DNA from: Terriglobia bacterium
GTDB taxonomy: Bacteria > Acidobacteriota > Terriglobia > Bryobacterales > Bryobacteraceae
Length of the DNA stretch: 64,000 nucleotides
Direction of reading: 5' to 3'
Assembly (NCBI GenBank): GCA_020073305.1
Contig: JAIQFK010000010.1
Coordinates: 1-64,000 of the forward strand
A program made the translations under genes and the position numbers. Every line of letters begins with the position of its first letter. Positions within the stretch are counted from its first letter, which is position 1. The notes beneath the pieces are model-generated. The model saw only the letters and a program-made list of their open reading frames with translations, ran no database searches and had not been told where the DNA came from. This document shows, in pieces, positions 34,241 through 41,302 of this stretch.

Positions 34241-35161
34241 ATGAACGACAAGCGTAGAAAACAGAGACAGTTGTTCGATTGTTCGCTGGAGATCTCCTGG
34301 AAGGACAGCCAGGGGCACAGCCACACCCTCACAGCGCAGGCAATCGACGTATCCAACGCGGGTATACGGCTGGAAGCGAGTGAGCCCATCGACATGCACA
34401 CGGAGGTCTTTGTGCGCGCCGAACGCTATGGCCTCACGGGGAGCACGGCCGTGCGGCACTGCAGCCGGCGGGGAGGCAAATACCTATTGGGGCTGGAGTT
34501 CAATCCCGATGGCACTGCGGCCGATCACGAGGATACGGAGGTTTTCGTCGATTACTACGAGCTGATGCAGATCAGCCCCAACGCCGAGCCCGAAACCATC
34601 CACCGGGTCTTTCGCATTATGGCGTCTCGCTATCATCCGGACAATGCGGAGACCGGAGACAACGAGAAGTTTCTCTTGCTGACCAAGGCTTACGCGGTGC
34701 TTTCCGACCCGGTGCGGCGTGCCACATACGATAATGTCCATCGCGCCCGGCATGCCCAGCCTTTGCCTGTGTTCGGTTTGAAGGAGTTCGCCGAGGGCCT
34801 AGAGGGCGAGGTCAACCGGCGGTTAGGCATTCTTTCTCTGCTCTACAATCGGAGGCGCACGAATCCCGACAATCCGGGTATCTCTGTGCTTGAGTTTGAG
34901 AGCGTGATGGCGTTCCCGCGCGAACATCTGGAGTTTGCTATTTGGTTCCTCCGGGAGAAGCAGTACATCCGGGCTGGAAACACTTCCGATTACATGATCT
35001 CGGCAACTGGCGTGGAGTATCTCGAGTCCGAAGTGCCGTCAAATGGAGTGTTGAGCAAACTGTTGAATGCGCCGCGGCCTCAGGCCGCGCGCCAGCCGAG
35101 TCCCGAGAAGGACGCTATGGCAGAGGATGCTTCCTCTCTGGCGCTGGTGCGGGCGCGGTGA
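34241..35161 (+). CDS. PilZ-J-domain-winged-helix-like protein
   Basis: A 306-residue three-part protein. Residues 5-95 form a PilZ domain (KRRKQRQLFDC, then AIDVSNAGIRLE as the D-x-S-x-x-G motif). Residues 102-170 are a J domain with H132-P-D in SRYHPDN and DPVRRATYD. Residues 185-280 are the winged-helix-like part (RRLGILSLLYNRRRT, ISVLEFESVMAFPREHLEFA, ISATGVEYLES). The J and C-terminal parts match the protein at 8364-8954 end to end. The combination suggests a co-chaperone whose action depends on c-di-GMP. ggag lies six bases before the ATG at 34241. The upstream reading frame to 34211 crosses the promoter and is not translated. Confidence 0.87.
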   Translation: MNDKRRKQRQLFDCSLEISWKDSQGHSHTLTAQAIDVSNAGIRLEASEPIDMHTEVFVRAERYGLTGSTAVRHCSRRGGKYLLGLEFNPDGTAADHEDTEVFVDYYELMQISPNAEPETIHRVFRIMASRYHPDNAETGDNEKFLLLTKAYAVLSDPVRRATYDNVHRARHAQPLPVFGLKEFAEGLEGEVNRRLGILSLLYNRRRTNPDNPGISVLEFESVMAFPREHLEFAIWFLREKQYIRAGNTSDYMISATGVEYLESEVPSNGVLSKLLNAPRPQAARQPSPEKDAMAEDASSLALVRAR

Positions 35162-35186
35162 GAGAAGACAATAAAGCGGGCGTTGG

Positions 35187-36224
35187 CTATGCCACCGACT
35201 GGCAGGGCACGCCTCGATACAGCTTCAACTTGCGAATGAGCGTACGCCGCGAGATACCGAGAATCTCAGCCGCCTTCTGCTGATGGCCGCCGGTTTGAGC
35301 CAGAACCTTGAAGATCGTATTCTGCTCCAGTCCATCCAGCGAGCAGGCGCCGATCTGATCGGGGTCGACGGCGGCCGTGCGCTTGCCCAGGATCTCCTGG
35401 GGAAGGTCACCGGGCCCGATTTCTTCCTCCGAGCTATAGATTGCGGCGCGCGTGACCACGTTGCGGAGTTCGCGCACGTTACCCGGCCACGAGTGGCGGC
35501 CTAAGAACTCGATGGCTTCCGGCGTAAAGCGGCGGCGAGGGTCATGTTGCTGTAAAAAGAATCCGGCCAGCGGCCCGATATCCTCAACCCGTTCCCGAAG
35601 CGCCGGAACTTGGATCTGAATGGGCGCCAGGCGATGGAACAGGTCCTCCCGGAACCTTCCTCCTTGGATGGCTTCCTCCAACTCGACGTTGGTGGCGGTC
35701 ACTACCCGCACGTCCGCCGTCACCTTCCTGATGCCACCGAGGCGGTAATAGGGCACGCCGTCCAGCACACGCAGCAGCTTCACCTGGGTCTTGATGTCCA
35801 GTTCGCCGATTTCGTCCAGAAACAGCGTGCCGGTGTTAGCCACTTCGAACAAGCCCGGCTTCATCGTCTCGGCTCCGCTGAAGGCGCCTTTTTCGTAGCC
35901 GAACAGCTCGCTCTCAATCAGATGGTCGGGAAGAGCCCCGCAGTTGAGGTCTACCCATGGTTTGGTGCATCGGAGGGAGTAATGATGCAGGGCCCGAGCG
36001 ACCAATTCTTTGCCGCTGCCGCTCTCCCCAGTGATCAGCACCGTGGCATTGGTCTGCGCCACCTTGATGACCAGTTGCATCAACTTGTGCATCGCCTGGC
36101 TGGCGATGATCGCGGAGAGGCCGAGGTAGGACTGGGGCCGCAGTGCCTGCTCTAGGATTTCGGTCTCATGCGTACGGGCAAATGCTGGAACCTTCTTGTT
36201 CGACTCCGTGCCCCCAGCAGTCAT
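35187..36224 (-). CDS. Sigma-54-dependent activator without sensor domain
   Basis: A 345-residue bacterial enhancer-binding protein. A short N-terminal tail (1-35) leads into the AAA+ domain: Walker A G66-ESGSGK-E73, the sigma-54 contact loop G113-AFSGA (with Ser for the usual Thr), Walker B LFLDEIG (134-140), and the arginine-finger region [10 protein letters not shown] Fis-type helix-turn-helix ends the protein ([19 protein letters not shown]). There is no receiver, PAS or GAF domain, so control must come from expression, from partner proteins or from ligand binding to the AAA+ domain. ggagg precedes the ATG. It lies between two sigma-54 promoters with matching palindromes. Confidence 0.93.
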   Translation of the reverse strand: MTAGGTESNKKVPAFARTHETEILEQALRPQSYLGLSAIIASQAMHKLMQLVIKVAQTNATVLITGESGSGKELVARALHHYSLRCTKPWVDLNCGALPDHLIESELFGYEKGAFSGAETMKPGLFEVANTGTLFLDEIGELDIKTQVKLLRVLDGVPYYRLGGIRKVTADVRVVTATNVELEEAIQGGRFREDLFHRLAPIQIQVPALRERVEDIGPLAGFFLQQHDPRRRFTPEAIEFLGRHSWPGNVRELRNVVTRAAIYSSEEEIGPGDLPQEILGKRTAAVDPDQIGACSLDGLEQNTIFKVLAQTGGHQQKAAEILGISRRTLIRKLKLYRGVPCQSVA

Positions 36225-36549
36225 GTGCTCCTCCGAATCCGCCCCTTAGTTCCGGGTCTGAACCACGCGCCCGGTACTTCAATATTGTTATTACCTTTTA
36301 TTTCGAGATGCAAGACCTTCGTTCCGAATTCAGAACATAATTCCGCAAAGCCTATCAGAAGTTATCAGAAATTAATCGTTTGTCCACGCTAACCATAAAC
36401 TATTTGTCACAGGCAATTACGAACCTACGAACTACACGATCAGTATTCCAAGCAGATGATAACTACATGTATTAACCCGGATCTTTCGGGCCGACCGTCG
36501 GAGTTACTCTAACCAATGGCCACTCTTATGTATAGCCATCTCCGATGCC
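36225..36549. other. AT-rich control region
   Basis: Between the activator gene (leftward) and the palindrome. It is clearly more AT-rich than the coding regions around it and holds no gene. The promoter of the activator should be here, but no box convinced me. Confidence 0.6.
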
Positions 36550-36566
36550 AGTGACAGACTGTCACT
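36550..36566. promoter_or_regulatory. Palindromic activator site 3
   Basis: AGTGACA-gac-TGTCACT has 7-bp perfect arms. The core GTGACA-N3-TGTCAC is identical, apart from the N3, to the site at 34080-34094. It lies about 155 bases above the predicted sigma-54 start at 36713. Confidence 0.7.
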
Positions 36567-36686
36567 ATGAGCCTGTGTCATGCAGTCGCAAATCACTGGT
36601 GCCGGACGACTCCGGATAATACCGAAAGCAAGATCAACTATTGCAAACAGACCGGCTTACAACTCGTGGAGAAAGTCAGCAAGGGT

Positions 36687-36701
36687 TGGTATCCCGGTTG
36701 C
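36687..36701 (+). promoter_or_regulatory. Sigma-54 promoter of HD-GYP gene
   Basis: TGG (36687-36689), eight bases, TTGC (36698-36701), followed by A: the sequence TGGTAT...TTGCA is very close to the -24/-12 consensus. The predicted start (about 36713) lies four bases before the GTG at 36717, so the transcript would be nearly leaderless. Confidence 0.65.
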
Positions 36702-36716
36702 ACTCACAGGCGTCCG

Positions 36717-39173
36717 GTGGAACAGAAATATCAATCGTTGCCTGCTGCCGCCAAGATCTACATCGGCGCGGTCAGCGTTTTCGGGGCCTTAGCCATTGTG
36801 CTTGTAATGAGCCAGTGGAGCTCCCAGAACTTGACCCATGCCCTGTGTTTTTTAGTCGTTTCGGCCATCGCGTCGGGCCTCAAGGTCACCCTCCCCACCA
36901 TCACCGGCACTATGTCGGCGAATTTCCTCTTTATCCTCATTGGCATCGTCGAGTTGGATCTTCCGACCACGCTGATTATCGGTTGCACCGGTAGTCTCAT
37001 TCAGTGTCTTTGGAATTCCAAGACGAAGCCAAAGCCCTTTCAAGTAGTCTTCAATACCGCCGCGATGGCCCTATCTGTTGCCGTTTCCTACTTCATCTAT
37101 CACGCAAACATGGCGGGCATGCCGAGCGATACCAATCCCGTCCGCCTGGGTGTGACCGCCTGCATCTTCTTCCTCATGAATACCATCCCGATCGCGGGGG
37201 CGATCGCCATCACGGAAAGAAAATCGCTCACTCGGATCTGGTACGACTGCTATTTCTGGTGCTTTCCATATTACCTGGGGGGCGCTTCCATCGCATGGAT
37301 CCTCAGCGTGCTTAGCCGCCAGACGCACTGGCATGCTTCGCTGGTCTTAATCCCGGTGATTTACTTCATCTACCGTTCTTATCGCACTTATCTGGGCCGC
37401 CTCGAAGATGAGAAAGTGCATGTCGAGGAGATGGCCGCATTGCATTTGCGGACGATCGAAGCCCTGGCGCTGGCGATCGAAGCAAAAGACCACAATACTC
37501 ACGATCATCTGCGGCGCGTGCGCATCTACGCCATGGAGGTCGGCAAGGATTTGGGACTGTCGCCCGCGGAAATGCAGGCGCTGCGGGCGGCCGCGCTGCT
37601 GCACGATATCGGGAAGCTGGCGGTGCCTGAGCAGATCATCTCCAAGCCCGGTAAACTGACGCCCGAGGAGTTCGAGAAAATCAAGATTCATCCCGTGGTA
37701 GGCGCCGAAATTCTCGAGCGGGTTCAGTTTCCGTATCCCGTCGTGCCGATCGTACGTGCGCATCATGAGAAATGGGATGGCAGCGGCTATCCTGCCGGCC
37801 TCAAGGGCGAAGAAATCCCCATCGGCGCGCGGATTCTTGCGGCCGTCGACTGCCTCGATGCCCTGGCGTCCAATCGTCAGTATCGCCGTGCTCTTCCGCT
37901 CGACCGCGTCATGGAAATTATCTCCTCAGAAGCGGGAAAGAGTTTTGATTCCAGAGTGGTCGAAGTGCTGGAGCGCCGGTACAAAGAGTTGGAACAATTG
38001 GCGCTGGCACAGAGCTGGGATAAGAAGCGGCTTTCCACGCACGTCAGAGTCGAGAGGGGCGTAGCGCCCGCGGCCGGATTTGAACAGACACCGCCCCCGA
38101 ATGGCCGCAAGGACGCCTTCGATCCGCTGTCGTCGATTGCCGCGGCGCGTCAGGAGGTCCAGATGCTCTTTGAGCTGACCCAGGACCTTGGAAACTCACT
38201 CAGCTTGAACGAGACCTTGTCCGTCGTCTCCGTCCGTTTGAAACGGCTGGTCCCCTATGATTCCATTGCTGTGTACGTGCTGCGCGACCACAAGCTGGTG
38301 CCTGAGTATGTAAACGGCGAAAACTTCCGCCTCTTCTCGTCGCTGGAGATTCCGGTTGGCGAAGGCCTTTCAGGTTGGGTGGCGCAAAATCGGAAACCGA
38401 TTCTAAACGGCAACCCGTCGGTGGAAGCAGGCTATATGGGCGACCCCGGAAAATTCAGCACCCTCCGTTCCGCGGTGGCCGTGCCTCTTGAAGGATTGAA
38501 CGGCACAGTCGGAGTACTCGCGCTTTATCGCGCCGAGAAGGACGCATTCACCAAAGACAACCTTCGCATCCTGCTCGCCATCAGCTCCAAAGTCTCGCTG
38601 GCCATCGAGAATGCGCTGAAGTATCGCCAGGTCGAGAATTCGGCCACCATCGATTACCTCACCAGCCTGCCCAACGCGCGGTCGCTCTTCCTGCGCCTGG
38701 ATAGCGAGCTGGCCCGTTGCCGCCGCATGAACATTCCGCTCGCGGTCCTGGTTTGCGATCTGGATGGTTTCAAGCAGGTTAACGACAGCTATGGCCATCT
38801 GATGGGTAACAAAGTGCTGAGCAGCGTGGCCAATGGCTTAAAGGCCAACTGCCGGGAATACGACTACGTGGCCCGCATGGGTGGCGATGAATTTGTTCTC
38901 CTGCTCCCGCACATCACTCCCGAGTCGGTGGATGAGCGAATCAACCATCTGGTCCACATCGCCACCGAGGCGGGAGAGATGATACCGGGGAAACGTTTCC
39001 TTTCGATGAGCGTGGGGGAGGCCTTCTACCCCATCGACGGCAACAACGCGGAAGAGCTGCTAGCCACCGCGGACCGCCGCATGTATAAGAGCAAGCAGCA
39101 TCACAAACTCCAGCGGACGGGCCGGACGACGGCGAAGGAAAACCCGCCGGTGACCGTTTTGAGCGTGCAATAA
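36717..39173 (+). CDS. Membrane HD-GYP-GAF-GGDEF c-di-GMP protein
   Basis: An 818-residue protein that both makes and degrades c-di-GMP in prediction. Residues 13-235 hold about seven membrane helices (a MASE-like sensor). The HD-GYP phosphodiesterase domain has H296-D-I-G-K and HHEKWDGSGYPAGL; all typical residues are intact. A GAF domain follows (about 480-635), and a GGDEF cyclase domain with G722-GDEF ends the protein, with DLDGFKQVNDSYGHLMG ahead of it. The GTG at 36717 is preferred because the sigma-54 promoter lies before it; the reading frame stays open to an ATG at 36567, but the extra 50 residues are unlike any domain. Confidence 0.92.
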   Translation: MEQKYQSLPAAAKIYIGAVSVFGALAIVLVMSQWSSQNLTHALCFLVVSAIASGLKVTLPTITGTMSANFLFILIGIVELDLPTTLIIGCTGSLIQCLWNSKTKPKPFQVVFNTAAMALSVAVSYFIYHANMAGMPSDTNPVRLGVTACIFFLMNTIPIAGAIAITERKSLTRIWYDCYFWCFPYYLGGASIAWILSVLSRQTHWHASLVLIPVIYFIYRSYRTYLGRLEDEKVHVEEMAALHLRTIEALALAIEAKDHNTHDHLRRVRIYAMEVGKDLGLSPAEMQALRAAALLHDIGKLAVPEQIISKPGKLTPEEFEKIKIHPVVGAEILERVQFPYPVVPIVRAHHEKWDGSGYPAGLKGEEIPIGARILAAVDCLDALASNRQYRRALPLDRVMEIISSEAGKSFDSRVVEVLERRYKELEQLALAQSWDKKRLSTHVRVERGVAPAAGFEQTPPPNGRKDAFDPLSSIAAARQEVQMLFELTQDLGNSLSLNETLSVVSVRLKRLVPYDSIAVYVLRDHKLVPEYVNGENFRLFSSLEIPVGEGLSGWVAQNRKPILNGNPSVEAGYMGDPGKFSTLRSAVAVPLEGLNGTVGVLALYRAEKDAFTKDNLRILLAISSKVSLAIENALKYRQVENSATIDYLTSLPNARSLFLRLDSELARCRRMNIPLAVLVCDLDGFKQVNDSYGHLMGNKVLSSVANGLKANCREYDYVARMGGDEFVLLLPHITPESVDERINHLVHIATEAGEMIPGKRFLSMSVGEAFYPIDGNNAEELLATADRRMYKSKQHHKLQRTGRTTAKENPPVTVLSVQ

Positions 39174-39202
39174 GGTTCCAGGCGCACTAACCCGCGAGTT
39201 TC

Positions 39203-40003
39203 TCAGTGGTGGTCCACCCGCGGACCGATTTCGCGCACGCGAAATTCCTTCAGCAGCGCGACCATCCTCTCAACTACCGATTCAACAAACTTCTGCCCTT
39301 TTTCGCGCGTCGCCTTGGTAGGATCGCCTACGGAGCCAGTTTTAGAGTACCGGCTAAACCATTCCTGAAAGAACACCGGCGACGGCGCGGCGAGGTCCCA
39401 GTAGAAAAACTCAGTTTTCTGAAAATGGATGTCACGCGTGGCCTTCTCAAATTGCACCAGGTCGCCCCGCAGGTACAGCAACACCGACGTCTCCAGCTCG
39501 CAGCCGTGCGCCATACCGCCGGGAAACTCCGATTCACGCAACTCCTGCAGGAGGCCCTTCGGAATTAAGTTCCACCAGGGCACCATCGCGCAAATGGCTT
39601 CGGTCTGGTTCGTAATGTTGCGCGCGGCGATGTCGAGAAACGGCACATTGCTTCCGTGCCCGTTGACCAGCAGGATCTTGCGGAATCCGTGATGCGCAAG
39701 ACTCTTCCCGATGTCGGTCACGTAGCGGACAAAAGTCTCGCCTTCGATCGCAATGGTGCCCGGAAAATCCATGTGATGCACGTTAAATGCGTAGTAGACC
39801 GGCGGCATGAGCATCGCTTCCTCGGGCATGCGCTCCACCGCCATGCGCGACATCTCCGCCGCTGTGAGGACGTCGGTCACCAGAGGCAGGTGCGGTCCAT
39901 GTTGCTCGACAGTTCCCACCGGCAGCACGCACACGCGGTTTTGCGCCACCGCTTCGCGAATCTCCGGCCAGGTGAATTCTTCATAACGGTACTTTTGGGG
40001 CAT
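39203..40003 (-). CDS. Creatininase-family amidohydrolase
   Basis: A 266-residue metal hydrolase. The binding residues E33, H35 and D44 lie in GTVEQHGPHLPLVTD, and further ones in VNGHGSN and HGCELETS. Family members cut cyclic or linear amides (creatinine, mycofactocin precursor, formamidopyrimidines), so the substrate is open. I take ATG at 40003; a long upstream open frame is an artefact of the divergent PLP gene. The tail RVDHH lies close to the end of the HD-GYP gene. Confidence 0.9.
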   Translation of the reverse strand: MPQKYRYEEFTWPEIREAVAQNRVCVLPVGTVEQHGPHLPLVTDVLTAAEMSRMAVERMPEEAMLMPPVYYAFNVHHMDFPGTIAIEGETFVRYVTDIGKSLAHHGFRKILLVNGHGSNVPFLDIAARNITNQTEAICAMVPWWNLIPKGLLQELRESEFPGGMAHGCELETSVLLYLRGDLVQFEKATRDIHFQKTEFFYWDLAAPSPVFFQEWFSRYSKTGSVGDPTKATREKGQKFVESVVERMVALLKEFRVREIGPRVDHH

Positions 40004-40042
40004 GTCAGTAATCCGGGCGGTACACTCGGGGTAGGAGCAATT

Positions 40043-41290
40043 ATGGCACATCCCAAGGATGGTTCCGGCACGCTTCGGCCACCCACCGAAGTGCTCACGC
40101 GCGGCTTCGATCCCAGCCTGTCTTTCGGCTCGGCGCGGCCCGCCGTGTTTCGCAGCTCCACGTACGTGTTTGCCAGCCCCGAGGCGGCTCAGCGCGCGTT
40201 CGACATTGCCAGCGGGCGCGTCCCGGCCGCAGACGGCCAGCGCGCGGAGCTGATCTACTCCCGCATCTCGCACCCCAACGCGGAAATCCTGGAAGATCAG
40301 ATGGTGCCGCTTGAACGCGGAGCGTGCCAGGCTGCGGTTTTCAATTCCGGAATGGCCGCCATCATGACCGCGTTCTTCACGTTCGCGCGGCCCTCCAGCA
40401 GCATCGTCTACACCATCCCTCTCTACGGCGGCACCATGCGCTTGATCCACGAATTCCTGGAGCCGTTCGGAGTGACCGGCGTTCCCGTGGTTGCCGGCGA
40501 CACGGTGGGCCTCGAGCACGCGATCCGCTCGGCACGAAATTTGAGCATCGTGTTCATCGAGACGCCGGCCAATCCCACCATGGTGATGACCGGCATCCGG
40601 CGTGCGGCCGGTGAGGCTTCCGAACGCCATCCCAAGCCCACCGTCATCGTCGATAACACGTTCCTCGGGCCGGCCTTTCAGCACCCCCTGCTGCTGGGCG
40701 CTGACCTCGTGCTTTACTCAGCGACCAAATATCTTTCGGGCTTCAGCGATCTGCTGGCTGGTGCGGCGCTGGCCACTGATCCCGCCATCATCGACCAGAT
40801 GCGCAGCCGGCGCGTCATGTTCGGAAACATTCTGCAGCCGGATGAATGCTGGATGCTCGACGGGCGCCTGCCCACGGTCGCTTTGCGCATGAACCGCCAG
40901 AGCAAGAATGCTCAGCGCATCGCCGAGCGCCTGTTTAGCAAACCGCAGATCCGGCGTGTTCACTATCCCACGCTGTTCGACGATGATGAGCAAATCCGCA
41001 TCCGCCTCGATCAATGCGATTATCCCGGCGGAATCTTCTCCATCGATTTCCATGGAGGCCGCGACGCGGCGTTCACATTTCTGCGTAATCTCAGGATCGC
41101 CCGCGATGCCGTCTCGCTGGGAGGAGTCGAGACCCTGGCTTGCCATCCCAAAACCACCACACACTCCGGCATGTCGCCTGAAGAGATGGAGAAAGCCAAA
41201 ATCGGCGAGGGTCTGGTGCGGATCTCGGTGGGGATTGAGGACTGGCGAGACCTGCTGGCGGATTTCGAACAGGCGCTGGAAAAGATCTAG
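40043..41290 (+). CDS. Cys/Met-metabolism PLP enzyme
   Basis: A 415-residue PLP-dependent enzyme of the cystathionine gamma-synthase/methionine gamma-lyase type. K229 in DLVLYSATKYLSG binds PLP. Other blocks are YSRISHPNAEILEDQM, FNSGMAAIMT, PLYGGT (Tyr and Gly of the PLP-phosphate cup), and ETPANPTM. The C-terminal VSLGGVETLACHPKTTTHSG is typical. The member is not certain: gamma-synthase, gamma-lyase or O-acetylhomoserine sulfhydrylase. ggag lies before the ATG. It is divergent from the creatininase gene with a 39-base gap. Confidence 0.9.
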   Translation: MAHPKDGSGTLRPPTEVLTRGFDPSLSFGSARPAVFRSSTYVFASPEAAQRAFDIASGRVPAADGQRAELIYSRISHPNAEILEDQMVPLERGACQAAVFNSGMAAIMTAFFTFARPSSSIVYTIPLYGGTMRLIHEFLEPFGVTGVPVVAGDTVGLEHAIRSARNLSIVFIETPANPTMVMTGIRRAAGEASERHPKPTVIVDNTFLGPAFQHPLLLGADLVLYSATKYLSGFSDLLAGAALATDPAIIDQMRSRRVMFGNILQPDECWMLDGRLPTVALRMNRQSKNAQRIAERLFSKPQIRRVHYPTLFDDDEQIRIRLDQCDYPGGIFSIDFHGGRDAAFTFLRNLRIARDAVSLGGVETLACHPKTTTHSGMSPEEMEKAKIGEGLVRISVGIEDWRDLLADFEQALEKI

Positions 41291-41302
41291 CGCGCGCCCA
41301 AC

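Noticed and set aside
36567-36716. N-terminal extension of the HD-GYP gene from ATG 36567
   Set aside because: It begins directly at the palindrome and crosses a near-consensus sigma-54 promoter; the 50 residues do not look like protein.
40004-40684. N-terminal extension of the creatininase gene
   Set aside because: It is antisense to the PLP enzyme and unlike creatininases; the family start is at 40003.
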